Source of the DNA: Gamarada debralockiae
Lineage: Eukaryota; Ascomycota; Leotiomycetes; Helotiales; Hyphodiscaceae
Reading direction: 5' to 3'
DNA length: 64,000 nucleotides
Assembly (NCBI GenBank): GCA_002803225.1
Contig: NXFV01000500.1
Span: 1 to 64,000, forward strand
The first letter of the stretch is position 1. Each line of letters opens with the position of its first letter. Below the pieces are notes generated by a model, which saw nothing but the letters and a program-made list of their open reading frames with translations, did not search any database and was not told where the DNA came from. Positions 24,385-37,223 of the stretch are shown one piece after another. The position numbers were made by a program, and so were the translations under genes.

Positions 24385-27300
24385 TCAAATAATCTCCTTC
24401 CCAGGGTACTTGGCATACTTGCTCAAATCAATCGGCGTATGCGTCTTCGAGTTCTCCTTCTTTGGCAACGCACGTCTCGGGAAAATGCTATCCCATCTCT
24501 GCTTATTGGGTCTAGTAGGTAGTTTCGGCGTAGCTCTCGGCATCTGAAACTCCTTCACCACCACCTCTTCCTCGGCCTTCTTCTTCCTCAAGAACGACAG
24601 CTCCATCTTCTTCTTCTCCGCCTTCCCTTCTTCCTTAATAGGATCTCCTTTAGGATTGTTGAGACCGTATCGTTGTGCTCGAGCCTCCTCTATGAACCAT
24701 TTGCGTGTATATTCTTTCGATCGGCTCTCGAGGGCAAGTAGGGCGGGATTGTTCTGTAGCATCATGGGGAACGGCTCGCTGATTGTCTTGCTTCTGATTT
24801 TCTCGCCTTCTTGGGGCTCGCGGCGGAAGAGAGATGATTTGCGTGGTCGGATGGTCTTCTTGTCTGTTGTGCCCGCAGTGGCCCACGAACGGAGCGATGC
24901 GAAAGATTTGGCTTTGCGAATTTCTTTCTTGGGACCTTGGCTCGTAGCCGGTCGTGGAATAGCCATGTGTCTGTATCGCTCATAATCATCCCCTGTCTGG
25001 ACGAAGAAGTGATCAATCCCTCCAGATCCGTCGGTGGCCTTCTCGTAGAATCGCTTTGAGCGTAAGTTCGGCAGACTGGATTTCTTCTTTAACATCTTCT
25101 TTAGCTGTTCGTCCTCTGCGATCTCAGTAAGCCCTGATCCTGTGATGCCTGATGCGGCGCGAGAGCGGAATGAATGCATCGTCGCTCTAGTATCAGATTT
25201 CTCCAGGGAGCTAAAGCTGATTTGCTTACCTAACATCGGGCGTCCAGATGGTGTATCTTGCGAGAATCTAGGGAATGTTTCGACAGACCTGGTGGGTCTA
25301 AGAGCAAGAGGAGCTAGACGAGTCATTTCGATACCGAGCGCATTTTGACTGTCGTTGTTGACGTTATCACGCAACGTGGCTATGGATGCAACGGAAGGCT
25401 TCTTGCGAAGAAAGAAGTTACCAAAGCTTGATTTCTTCTTCAAAGCCATCTCCGAGGGGGTAGAAGGGAGGGGACGACGAGGCGGCTCAGGTTCATACGG
25501 GCGTTTCAAGAAGTCGAGATTGTCGCTAGGGAGAGGAGGATTGACCGAGCCGACTGACCGTAACGTCGTCTTACGGCTACCCAGACCTTGTCGACCATTG
25601 TAGTAGCTCGCCATCTCCGGAGTGTTTGAGAGCGTAGGGACAAGCTCAAGGGATGGTGAAGATCGACCTGATATGGTTTCTCTGCGAGCAATGACCTCCC
25701 GGCGCTTATCTTCGAAAGGGGTGATGGGTCTTGTAAAGCTATCGTGTTGAGCAGCCTCGGATTCTTGTTCGGCGAAAGGGGTTGTCGGCTGGGTCGAAGT
25801 GCCAGTGCGGCTTCTCAACGAATTTGTATCTGCCATAGGCATGATCGACCCAGACGCATTCCTCAACATCGGCATTGACCCACGGAAGCTTCCTGAGTGG
25901 CTGGAATTATGAAATATCTGCTGAGAAACCCGTGGTGATTCAACTGGCTCGAAATACGTCTTTTGATCAGCAAGAGTGCTGATCTTGTGCCGACTGTGGA
26001 TTCTTCGTCTCGATTTGTTGCTATCAAAAGATATGGCCGGTGTTCTCGGTACGGAAGATGCAGTGGAGGCCTTACTCCTATGGCTGCGTTGGCTGCCGAT
26101 AATCGCGTTTCCGCTATCGCTGGTTTCAGGACGTTCGCTCAAGGATGGCGTCGTTCCTGAGTACTTGGGCGTACGGTCTCTGAAGAATTGGATACCATGA
26201 ATTGCTGTTGACGCTGTAATCATATTCTCAGCTCGATCAAAGTATAGTTCAAGATTCTTCCGTGCTTCTGACCAACTGTGTTTCGTGCCCGGTTTAAGAA
26301 GCCCTTCTACGAAGTGCTTCAGTATTGAAGGGCCTTGCTTGTCCACTACCAGGATATATTGGTAGAGATGTGCTCGGTGCTTGTGCAAGACTCTCTGGTC
26401 AATCTTATCGTTCGGGAATTCCTTAACACAAGGTGGGAACAGTGTGTTGAGCATTGCAAGTACATTGGGCTTGTAGAAGGAATTACATTGTAGCTCATTG
26501 ATCATCGTCTATCCGTGGTCAGTAAACGAAACGCAGTCATGAGCAGAAAAACATACCCAGATGCGGAGATCAATGAAAATGGTAGCGTAGTAGGTTGCGA
26601 TATCAACTTCCAGAGCTTGCATATTCTCCACCCATTGCTTTGCATCTGGATCTTCGGCGAGGACCTCGCGCCAGTTCTCCTTGGTTATGCCTAATCTCTT
26701 TGCTGCTTCTCGCAGGGATGCCCGTCTGGTGACCTCGAGATCTCTGATGTAGTCTAATCCGGCGAGCGCTTGTGAAAAGTCAGCTTCTTCATAGTCTTCT
26801 GCGAAGATGTCGAGACACAATTTTTGCACAAATCCTGGCGGCAGCCCCTCGCTTTGACGCCTGCCTTGCTCGATATTCGTGAAGTCGATGTCAAGTAGGA
26901 GGTCGCTGCCTTGGTCCATGAATCTGTCTTGAGGGTGGTGATCTGGGTTGATAGACTCCGTTGGACCACATGGTGGACTCTTGAGGTCTTCAATAGTGGT
27001 ATCTTCCAATGACGGGGTAATTTTCTCCTGTGAGGAAAGGAACTGGATTATAAGCTTCCCTTGTGCGCCGTATTGCCACCACCTGTGAGCTTGCTTCAGG
27101 CTGGGGAGTTTCTGTCCTTTATTGGTAAATGTTAGCTGTTATACAAATATATGGATGTAGAATTATCATACCCGAATTGTATGCAAACATGATTCGAAGA
27201 GGCAGTTCGCATGGCAATTGGCATTCGAGAATTCGATGGAGGACCCACGGAAGGCCTTTGGAATCGTTGTTGATCGAGAGACTGTTGACGCTCAGGTTGG

Positions 27301-27499
27301 TAGATAGGTCCTCATGCGAAGTTGAACTTCGGGAGGTGGCGTCAGTGTCGGTCGAATCCGCCGTTGAGAAAGAATTCAATGAAAGCGAAGTCATTGAAGG
27401 TGAAGTGTTGGCGGACATCTTGGATTTCGAATCTGTAAACACAGACTGCGACGCGGCTGGACCACGTGCCCCAGTGACGACAATCTCCAATGCAGACAA
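24385..27499 (-). CDS. Large protein of unknown function with disordered basic C-terminal half
   Basis: Three exons: 27499-27172, 27116-26557 and 26508-24385. The 55- and 48-nt introns (both GTATG donors) join in frame to 1003 aa. The first 100 residues are Ser/Thr-rich. A compact, conserved-looking region of about 300 residues follows (HRWWQYGAQGKLIIQFL, then EDYEEADFSQALAGLDYIRDLEV, then FYKPNVLAMLNTLFPP, then SWSEARKNLELYFDRAENMI). It is largely helical in appearance and the Cys/Trp content argues for a folded domain. The remaining 600 residues are Ser/Arg/Lys/Pro-rich with many RxxS motifs typical of phosphorylated, disordered cytoplasmic proteins. There is no signal peptide or membrane segment. 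I do not recognise the family and assign no function. Confidence 0.75.
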
Positions 27500-27835
27500 C
27501 CAAATCTGTCTGCTTTATTCTCTTCACAATAAACTGAGCTCGCACGCCAGAGCCTTGGCCATGTCCAATCGTGTCTCCTAATATCGAATTGTCACATCAA
27601 ATCAAACAATTGCCAGAACCACTAGGGAGTTTGTATTTGCCTGGCTTTTCTCAAACAATGCGAGCAGGAATGCCTGCTTGCCGAGGAAGTTCGCGTTGCC
27701 AATGCAACACCCTATATGAAAGGACCTCTATTGGATGTCCTGCCAGAATATCTGTACAGTATCGCCGTTGTGTCAACTTGCAGCTGCAGGGGCGATAAAG
27801 TCGAACAAATAAGACAGCATTCAAGTGATCATGGG

Positions 27836-28042
27836 TCAGAGGCGGCTGTGGGATCCAGCAAATGACTTTATCTCAACATCTGATCCTCCAAAGATTCCTT
27901 TGTACAATACTCGAGGAGATGCAAACATCCGCGAGGGCAAACGGGAACCGGGAAGGATAGGGACTGGGAAGACAGGATCGAATGCTTGAGCCCAGAGGAG
28001 TGCTAAAAATGACAGAAGCAAGCATCTAGTGATGGGAGCCAT
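27836..28042 (-). CDS. Possible small secreted peptide
   Basis: A 68-codon frame begins with a textbook signal peptide: MAPITR, then a CLLLSFLALLW hydrophobic core and an AQA cleavage site. A Pro/Gly/Phe-rich mature part of about 48 residues follows, without Cys. It stands alone in a gene-poor interval. The open frame continues upstream of the chosen Met, so the start is a choice based on the signal peptide. A chance ORF is quite possible. Confidence 0.3.
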   Translation of the reverse strand: MAPITRCLLLSFLALLWAQAFDPVFPVPILPGSRLPSRMFASPRVLYKGIFGGSDVEIKSFAGSHSRL

Positions 28043-30315
28043 TTCTATTTTATCCCCATAGCGTGGCAAATCCACTCTGTTGGAGCAGACAGAGGGGTTA
28101 CCTCTGCACACACAACTAGTAGTGCCGCATACCTGGATGATCCACGTCATAGATGCTCTGATAGGGCAGCCTTGTGCTCCGTGGACTTGTGCATAATCTT
28201 CATGCATTGTAGTGGATTTTCAGGCAAAATTAGACTATCTTTCTTCTGTTGGTTTGCCGGATTTGTCGAGACGATGAGGACGTCGAGGGAACTCCTCGTC
28301 GGACAAGAGACGATCATGCATTGAAGCGTCCCGAGGCACGACAGGGGCTGAGGCTGGTCCCAAATGGGAATTTCTAGTGAATAGTCAAATTGACGACTCA
28401 GGAAACACAATCGATCGTTTGCAAGGATTTATGCAAGGTACAGCTTTATGCAGAGACTTTCCACGATGATCGCTGTACGGATTTAAATAATCGGCTTACA
28501 GTATCAACGCATTTTGCCTTTCTGCGGATGGTGGATTCTCGTGACGAGAACATGTTTCTTCTTCAGGTCAGAGCGTATTTAAGCCTTGTCGTCCCAACTG
28601 TGGGAAAGTGACAAGTACTCCTCCATACTCCGAATGAAAAGAAAGGAAACAAGAGAATATTTTAAGCTGAATGTTTCCTATACTAAGATGTATGTATCTG
28701 CAGTGCCGTGTCGATTGCAGTGAGAGTGCGCCTTTTCCGACTCTGTGTCGATAATATCATCTGTAATGTTGATTCTCTCATCCATAAATATGATTTGATC
28801 CTAAGTTTGGCGGCCTCAAGCGCTTCAGCCTATCAGTCGTGTGACAGTGTGGGCCCCAGACAAACCTTCTCTGGCAACAAACACTGAGTGGCAGCGCTGT
28901 TCAGACGCCCACGAATCCGTATTTTGAGTTCAATCTACGTGAAGCTTTGAACGATTCGCGACTCTCTCGCATGCAGTGACTTCTGAGACTAGGATTCGGA
29001 GGATAGGAGACCGAACTTCAGACGATTGCGTGCAGGAAACGTGGTGGAAGTTAAGAAAGAGAAAGGCGATTGTCGCCGCGCATGTCCGGCTGTTAAGGTA
29101 CTGCTTGCAGCGTGATAAAGATCCCGAATTTGTTGACAGGTCAGATGTCTGTGGGATTCAATCCGGAAGCGTTCCATGTAAGAGGAACCTCGTACGTTGC
29201 GTCGATATGACGACCAAGGGATGACAAAAAGGATGACTGAAGGAGGAAAGAAGTTCTGAGTAAGGAAATTTCGAGAGAAGCTGCATTGGATACTCCTTTG
29301 GCGGCCTGTTCGTTCTTTCCCGCGCTTCCGGGGTCCGCCCCGCCTCTCCTCCTTTCAGGCCACTATGTACAAATGAAGAGACTACAATCCTCACAATCAT
29401 CATCCGAACCTTCAAAAACGAATTCTTACATTCCTTTGTTATAGATATCTTACGGCATTACATTATTACTGTTCGTCCAAAAGATGCCTGACGTTTCAGG
29501 TCGAATCCACTCTCCCGTCCCCTGAAATTTGGTCTCCGCAAAGCAGCTGCGCCATTCCTTCCGCCTTTGGTGAGCAAAAAGTCAATTACTCGAACATACT
29601 TCTGACAGTTACAACTATTCCAATCATCGATAGCCATCGGGATACAGCCTCGAGTCCTCTCCCCTCGAAATTGAGTTCGAATATGAGGCGGGCATTGCAG
29701 GTAAGGCGCTTACAACGGCTTCCAAAACATTGGCGCACACGCGTCATTCACGCGCTCCATTGGCTGCCACCGAGACTTCCTTTTGCAGCAGAAAGATGTG
29801 TAGCCACGAGTCAAATTGGAGAGAAAGGAGATCGTAAAGGATTGCGTAAGTAGATCATGATCATCATTTATGCATTCAAGGCAGGCACTATCGATTGCGG
29901 ATATCCTTTTTCTTGAATTATTTGAGCCGTCATGTTCTAAAGTCACGTATCAAATTCACCCACCCCAAAATCTGCAGCCCTGTTGGAAATAGATTGAGCT
30001 CCGAGTTCTAGAGCTCGTCAAAGAATCTACCTTCATGCAATTCTATGCAGTTATGGTGATCTGGGTGATAGAACCTGGGCTGCCACGAGCCTCCAGGGAA
30101 TTGGCATGCTTTGGTGTCTCAGGATTTCACGTGAACATAACGTGACCTCAAACCCCCTTTGCGCAACAGCCTGCGTTTTACCCCCAAATTCATAAAGACA
30201 GTGGTGGCTGACAGGACAAAAAGCAGACAAAGATTCATCAAATACGACCAAGGACCGATCGAAATCTCGTGCGGACTCGACTTCTAAAAATGGCTCTCTG
30301 TCTCTCTTCTCAAAA
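28043..30315. other. Gene-poor interval
   Basis: Short frames at 28147-28410, 28390-28611, 28976-29224, 29158-29415 and 30051-30350 overlap on opposite strands and carry no motifs. The 300 bp before 30316 serves as leader of the ATPase gene. No repeat or RNA gene is recognised. Confidence 0.45.
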
Positions 30316-31830
30316 ATGGTTGAAGCAGCAGCGACAGCCTTCGCATCCATCCTAGTCCTCGGAACAGGTTTCGGCCTCGGCGGCTACATCTACCATAAAT
30401 TCTACAAATGGCTCGTCGTCTACAAAATGGAGCGCGCCTTCGAACCCGGTGATCCGGTTCTCGTGCTGGCAGCCATCGGAAAGCAAATGCCCAACTCTAT
30501 AGCCTCTGGACGAGAATCAGAAGACGATGATCATTGGATCGTGCGGGATGAACAGGCAAAGATCGATCGCATTGTGAATGGTACTGATCGCGGACACTAC
30601 CATTTGCTGATTGGAGAGAAGGGAACGGGGAAATCGAGCATGTTGCTTGAGGCTATGCAGAAAGTGGACGGAGAGGGAATCAGCATGTTTGAAGCGCATG
30701 CTGATCTTGAAATTTTTAGAGTCAGGCTGGGAAAAGCACTTGATTTCGAGTTTCATGAGGATTATATTGGGTCGTATTTCTCGGAACGAGGACCGAGAGA
30801 TTCGACCGCTTTGCTAGATATCGAGCGCGCTTTCAACAAATTAGAGAAAGTGGCTCTCAAGAGAAGGAAAAATGTCGGTCGACCTTTGGTGTTGATTATC
30901 AACGCTGTTCACTTGCTGCGGGATGATGAAGATGGAAGAGACTTGCTGGAGCTACTACAGCAACGCGCCGAGCAGTGGGCAGCCAGCAATCTCGTCACGA
31001 TGGTCTTTAACAGCGATGACTATTGGGTTTACGAACGTCTAAAGAAGCTCGCCACTCGCATGGAAGTCACATCCATCACTGATCTACCAAAAGGCCAAGC
31101 CATGTCTGCGCTCGCTAAATACCGCTCAAAATACTTCAAAGAGGAGCCTAGTTCTGAGATCCTCTCCGAAGTCTACAATCGAGTAGGCGGCCGTCTGACA
31201 TTTCTAAATCGGGTTGCGAAGTCAAGAGACATGCTTAAGACGTGTGATATGATCATGGATGTCGAGAAGAGATGGTTCCTGAATCAATGTTGGATTCTTG
31301 GAATGGAAATGGACGACGATGTTATGGATCAGCAAAAATACGCTGTAAGTCCCTTTCCCTCACTTTCATGCCATGACTAACATTGTTTGTAGTCAGCAGC
31401 GATGGTCCTAGCCCAAGCCCTCGTAGCTCTCGAAAAAGACCTCCCCACCCCCTCCCTGGAAGATGGCTCACACAACATCCCCCAAATACCCCTCCACAAA
31501 GCCCGCCAAATCATGACACGCGCCGACTTTATCAAATCCTACGATCACATCAACCTCTTTACCATCACGTCCGATGCTTTCGTCCGAGCAGATTCGGTGC
31601 CTATGCAGAGAGCGTTCAGGAGTATTTGTGGGGAGGAAGGCTTTGATGAACATTTGGAGGGGACGCTGCAGAGGATTAACGATATTGAGAGTTTGGGGAG
31701 AACGAGGGAACTCGTGGCGAAGGACTTGGTGCAAGGTGGGAAATACAGGATTCTTTTGAAGGACGGGGAGAGAAGGGGGGAAAAGGTTAGTGAGGTGGTG
31801 TTGGAGAAGAAGAAAGATGATGAGGGTTAG
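30316..31830 (+). CDS. Membrane-anchored P-loop ATPase (AAA-type, fungal)
   Basis: Exons 30316-31344 and 31393-31830, with a 48-nt intron (GTAAGT ... CTAAC ... TTGTAG) in phase 0, give 488 aa. An N-terminal hydrophobic, Gly-rich helix (about residues 7-30) is followed by basic residues, suggesting a single-pass anchor; mitochondrial location is plausible but inferred. Walker A is GEKGTGKSS at about residues 100-108, and the Walker B-like strand is PLVLIINAVHLL at about 191-202. The C-terminal quarter after the intron looks like the winged-helix extension of fungal AAA proteins of this type. It resembles the ATPase part of Yme2/RNA12-like proteins, but I cannot confirm that. Start: the first Met of the frame, directly before the anchor. 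Confidence 0.75.
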
Positions 31831-32353
31831 GATAGTGAGGCGGTTATATAAAATTGTATTTTATACTGTACTTGTTCTTGTAGGGTACTCCTGAAAATGG
31901 CAGAACGTTGAAATCTATTGAGCTAGTCACTCTCACTGCCCAGATTCACGTTCACTAGATCTACCTCATCACCTTCTCAACCCATAAAACCCTTATTTCT
32001 TCACTTCAAGTGAACAATTCACATTCTCAAGTCAAAAGGGAAAATCGACGCTAGCGCAAGGCCTTACTACTCGCTACTTGAACCATTTCAACTCCCGCCA
32101 GCGTCTCCTTTCTACATCTCTCCTACACCTCCACCTTCAACTTTCGCGGAGACTTCAAGTATTCAACTTCACATCGTTCTCCAGTAAGTGCTTGGACTTT
32201 CTCAATCTCAGCATTTTCGCACTGCTGCTGCACTCAACGCACACTTGGTCAGTCTTCACCTGTTTCAAGCCTTGATCTATGGACGCCTTGCTCACTTCTG
32301 TTGATAGAAACAAGTCATCACTTCTCAATCCTCAGACGAGACTCAACCATTCA
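31831..32353. other. Intergenic; leader of next gene
   Basis: C/T-rich DNA with no supported gene. A donor-like AGTAAGTG near 32184 suggests a 5'-UTR intron for the gene that starts at 32354. Confidence 0.4.
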
Positions 32354-33215
32354 AATGTCGACCCTAACAGCCCCCGCTGAAAAGAGCAGAGGCCGCATGA
32401 TCCTTAAGGAATGGTGGGAGCAGATTGCAGCATCCATCTTGACACCCGTCTCAGTCATAATTGCCATCATTGATGCTAAGCAGAAGAATGACTTTGATGC
32501 TTGGGAACTCATTCTATGCATCTATGTCAATGTAAGCTGCCCAGCCCTACTACTGAAACATCAGCTAAGAATTCAGATTAGTGCTCATATCGTCTGGATA
32601 ATTGGAAGTTTGGTCTGGTTCAACTACTTTTCTACTCTAAAGAGAAGAACACATGGCGCCTTCCCTTTCTATTTCGAACATTTCCTTTTAGTGCTTTCCC
32701 TTTTCGCTTTCAACGTTCAACGTGTAGTTGGCTTTGAGCCGGGCGTGGACCCTGCTGGAAGATCAAACTCGATACTACTATTAGTGGTATGTTGCATAAC
32801 TCAGAGAGATATGTCAGAGCGACCACTACCCTTCTTGGGCATCCGCCTGAGCATCTACGCCGAGAATAAAAATAGTAAGCAATCTCTAGATTTTCATGGA
32901 TTGAGTTTTGGTTCTTTCTCTGCAGAACATGTCATCGAAGCATAAACTGACGAGTTCGCGAAGCAGAAGAACCTATCCACCGAACTGTTCACTCACGTCT
33001 ACTTTCATACCGGAGTCCGGAGTCCGCTACGCCAAACCTTTCCCAATATGTGCGCCAACCTAAATATCAAGATCGAGAATGGATATCATTTCCCACGCGA
33101 GATGCTGATTGACATTGTGAACGTGACCAAGGAGGCCAAGCCCACCAAGGCTGTCAAGTTCAGTAAGGACAAGATGAAGAATTATTTCGTTGACGAGGAG
33201 GTTGCTGACCGTTGA
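32354..33215 (+). pseudogene. Multi-pass membrane protein gene interrupted by one stop
   Basis: From the Met at 32354 the frame encodes an amphipathic N-terminus (KEWWEQIAASIL) and about four hydrophobic segments. An intron at 32532-32576 (GTAAGC to TTCAG, 45 nt) is likely, and a second lies at about 32876-32926 (GTAAGC to CTGCAG). Both are multiples of three, so the unspliced frame is also open. TAA at 32943-32945 stops it. Beyond that codon the same frame continues for 89 codons of good coding sequence (FAKQKNLSTELFTHVYFHTG...) to TGA 33213-33215. CAA to TAA is one C-to-T change. No family is recognised. An alternative splice that skips the stop was looked for and none kept frame. Confidence 0.5.
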
Positions 33216-34411
33216 TCAGCCCTATAACTCGTATACGAAGCCAGCTCAATCGTTCAGAACGTTCCAACGATGGGCGAAACGGATCTCTTCGATCTTCACG
33301 GGTCACCTTTGCACTGATCGGGAATTCGGACTTTTCACTTTCACCTGGGTTACAGGGATGGAACAGATATGAGAAGGTTCTTTCAAGGGGTTTTCGGCAT
33401 TTTATGTTTTCATTTGTTGCTCACAGAAATGCTGTCACCAGCTCTGGACTTGCTGCTGCTAGCTTATGGTTGATCACTTGATTTGATGAGATGACCTGGG
33501 ACTTTGTGTGGCGTGGATTTTCTTTCGCTGTGGATACAATACCTGGTAGCCTATTTGATGCTATCCAAGTTTGCGAGGATAGTGAATGGCTGGCACATTG
33601 GGCTGCCATAAAATAGCTAGCTCAGTAACGAGGAAAGAAAACTATGCTTCAGCACGATTTTCCACACTTCAGAGAGAAAGCCCCGGAAACTCCTTGGCTT
33701 GAAGGACACAAACATCATCGACATCAAGACCAAGTCAAAATGACTGTGAAGGGAGTTTATTATTACCCCTTAAGAAAGGTGCGCTACTTGTCATCTGATA
33801 CTCTCCGTATTCCTAACAACTAAACCCTCCACACAGTCCTCATAATGTTAAACTTGACAATAACGCTTCCTTTACCCTCGTCCAACATTCCACTTTTCCA
33901 CAGCTTTGCTATCGTATTGACTTACCTATGGTGTGTTGTACTTTTGGTACTGTTCCAAGAATGCGTTTTGGAAGCAAATATCAAATCAGTACTGCAAAAG
34001 ATCGTGGGCTCTAACAACAAAATGGCAAAGCTCGAAGAGTTTTGCAAGTACCATCGCGTGGACCCAAATGGCAGCGATGGAGATATATGGGATTAAAGAG
34101 ATGGCATGATCTGTTGGAGAGAAGGGTGAAGGGGGGGAGTGAATTGGTTACAGTGAAGTCAGGCGAAATATTCGGCGATTTTACATTGTAATCTTAACCC
34201 GATGAGATCACCGGACTAGAAAGCTATGAGTCAAATTTGCAAGAAAATTTGAAAATATCCCGTATCTAAATCCTTTTGACTGATTCAAATACCACATTCC
34301 GCTGAGTATGGAAGCCAGGGTTGAGAGGCTGTCCAAAGCCATGAGCTTGGCAACAGCTGGATAGCAATAGATACACCCGCTTACTCGTCATCATTTATAA
34401 ATAACCTAAAA
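33216..34411. other. Intergenic with one small possible membrane peptide frame
   Basis: Mostly non-coding. The frame 33845-34096 (83 codons) has one hydrophobic helix (HSFAIVLTYLWCVVLLVLF) followed by a charged tail. An upstream Met at 33739 could begin a short first exon, but the splice gave a stop, so I leave it unassigned. The interval 34097-34411 holds the 3' side of the convergent DUF6604 gene. Confidence 0.3.
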
Positions 34412-37223
34412 TCACTGCTGCTCCCCCATAAAAGTGTCAAACACTCTGCTGGCCTTCAAAAGCAATCTGCTCCCGGCATCCGATATACGTAATTGCTCTC
34501 CCGCTGTCTCCGTCTTACAAGCAACATAAATTACCCACAAGCCCACAAACGGCAATTGGCTCTCATTTTCAATGTATTTGAGTCCAACAGCTTTCTTCAG
34601 ATCGCCGTCAAGTTCAGTCCTGAGACGACGCAACAAAGTAATGCTTTGTTGATGCAAGCGGAAATAGTCGACTCGGAGTTTCGGCAACTCAATCGGGATG
34701 GATGCCCGCAATGCTTCCAACATTTGGAGAGAAGTAAGTCGATGAGAACGATTCCAATCGCGTCGGAGAGACTTGTTTTGGGGATTTGCTGCCAGCGCTG
34801 CATCAAGAGCTTGTTCGTTGAGTAGCTCTTCGATATGATGCGTTGTGAATACGATAGATCCATCACCTCTCAAACCATTGAGGAATAGGTCGCCAAGGGG
34901 AGAAACATTATCCAGACCTCTAGGACCCTTCTTGGAGATCACCACGTTGTGCCGCCTCCGGTTGCGAGCAAACGACTCAGGAGAGGTTCCCAACACCAAA
35001 TTGGCCTGCTTGTAGCAATCCGTCATTGTCTTGGGAGTTCCGCCGACGAAGACTCGATCCTCACCATGAAGAGCGATCACTTCGTCCAACAAAGGCCATG
35101 GCACTGGTTGGGTTTGCTGTCGGAGAGCATTGTAGAAGTGTGCAGGATAGATTGCTGTGCCCCAGCTTTGGACTAGCGTGAGGCCGAATTCTCGCATTTC
35201 CAGAGTAATTCGAAATGCCAGGAGCCCGCAAAGTATCGGATGTCTCTTGTACAAGTAGAATCGTTCATTCGCTTCTGAAAATGGACGACCAGGATCGGTT
35301 ATCGCATACTGCTGCTTCTTGTGAGGGAAGATAGGATCCTTGGAAATAGTCTCGCCAATAGTGTTCGCAAATTGTTGTAATACACGCTCATTCTGGTTTG
35401 GCCAAGTGTCCGGATTTGTCAGGCCTTGAGAGAACTCAGAGTGTTTCGACAAGGTGTTTTTGGCCTCATTGGCAACGAATTGCAGCTGATTGAAGGATAT
35501 GTGGACGTACTGCTTTCCCATGTGATGAATATCAAGGAAAACATCAAGAGCGAAGGGAAGCCACACTGGAATTTCCTTCGTAATGGCCATTTGTGAGAGT
35601 CCACGAGTGAGTTCATCCGTTGCGGGTAGTGTGATGCCGTATTTTGCAAGAAAACAAAATTCGGGCAAGAGTTCCATTGTCAAAATCAAGTCCCGGTGAT
35701 GTTTTTCTGCATCGCTCATCTTCAATCGGTCAGCGCTAGGATCATAGACTCCAAAATGGCCTCTCTTCATGAGCGGGACTTGTCTTGGCTGAAGAACCTC
35801 GCAAAAACTCTCTAGGATGGAATGAGCCGGTACATATATGAATTGAGCGTGGCTGTCTTCAATCTCAATTTCTCCTTCGTCCGGAAGACTTTGACTCTTG
35901 ACGAGGGCTTTAAGGATCGTCGTCAGAACACTGTCATAGTCTGCACAATCAGGGTAGTTCGCAAGAAGCTCCTCATGGGTGCGAATTGCGAGCTGAAACG
36001 CGGTGTTCGCAGTTACTGAGGCCGTGATTAAATCAACCTCGTCATGAAAGTGCTTCGCCCACGTTTCCATCACGAAAACCCTCAAACGGTGAAAATCTTC
36101 GAAGAGACAGAACAAAGCAAGCAGCTTCTCTCCATCAATCTCATTCCCAGTATTGACAGGCTCAAGTTCATATATTGGCTCGACAGGAGCGACGGTGGTC
36201 GTTGTAGCTTCGTTTTGCTCCGCAGGCTCTTCAACCTCAAGTGCAGCAAAACGATTTTCCAAATTCTCCAACCTATCTGAAGCAGGCGTAGAGTCCTTGA
36301 TCGTAGAGTTCGTCCCAGCGGAGACGGCAAATCGAGGTTGGAGAGTTAAGAGCACGTCTTCCATCAGCCCAGTAAAGAATGAATGACCTGCATTCTGTTG
36401 TGCTATTTCCGGGTCGCCTGTAGAATCACTCGCAAAGTAGGCAGTACATCGCTTCCTCGCCGAGACGGCTCGAAGGCCTGCTCGAATGATGGCTATGGGG
36501 ACCTCGATAGGGGTTGTCTGGAAAAGAGCGGGATTAGCAGGTTTGGGATATCTCAAATCGAACTAATAATCGGGAGTCTAATTATTCTAGTAAAGCTAGA
36601 GATTCAAACTTCGGGATCCATGCCTTCAAGTTTTCAATACGAATTGCTTAGTGCGAATGAGAGATTGAAGAATGCCCTTTTAGTGGTTCTTTTATTCCAA
36701 TTTGAAGATCCATTCGTTCCCCAGAACAACATTCTCATCGATCCACAAAGCAGAGTTGCCTCCCACTATCCATATGGACGAGTTTCAACGACAATTGAAA
36801 AAGAAATGCGCCTACCGAGTTTGCAATGGCCTTAGCCTGGGGAAGAAGGTCTTTGCTGTTGACAAAACGCCGAAGCTTCTGTGGAGACTTCGAGGCAGGT
36901 GGACCAGAGGAACTGCCGCTGGTAGAGGCTTGTTTTGCAAGTTTTCTAGCCTTCCCCTTTAGTCGAGGAGCTGCCGCAGGTGCGGTCAGTCTCGGTGTGT
37001 CCGGAGCTGGATTGAATCGTGTCAATGTCAGCCAGATATTCACAAAGATGGATTTATGGGATTATTCAAACTCATTTTAATGGGAATGAATGAGAAGCCT
37101 CGAAGGCGTACCACTGCTGATCTCCCAACCGGACTTCTGCGAATTTTCTGCTAGCCACTCAATGAAGATAGACGTGTCCTGCTTGTACTTTTTGTACGTG
37201 CTATCCAGAAATCCTGGAAGCAT
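34412..37223 (-). CDS. DUF6604-type fungal protein
   Basis: Three exons: 37223-37112, 37006-36816 and 36517-34412 join in frame to 802 aa. The N-terminus LPGFLDSTYKKYKQDTS followed by FIEWLAE matches the opening of fungal DUF6604 proteins. After a basic Ser/Pro linker the domain continues with ...IANSTTPIEVPIAIIRAG, a join that fixed the third exon. A coiled region with RLENLENRFAALEVEEPAEQ follows, then a large helical C-terminal body without membrane segments. Molecular function of the family is unknown. The second intron (36518-36815, 298 nt) is several times longer than any other in the window and contains short open frames on the opposite strand, so an additional small exon cannot be excluded. 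Confidence 0.75.

Noticed and set aside
31383..31759. Extra frames near the second ATPase exon
   Set aside because: Alternative-frame readings of the same exon; the in-frame splice explains the region.
36383..36962. + strand frames opposite the DUF6604-type gene
   Set aside because: They lie within its long intron and exon 2 on the other strand, lack motifs and have no splice support.
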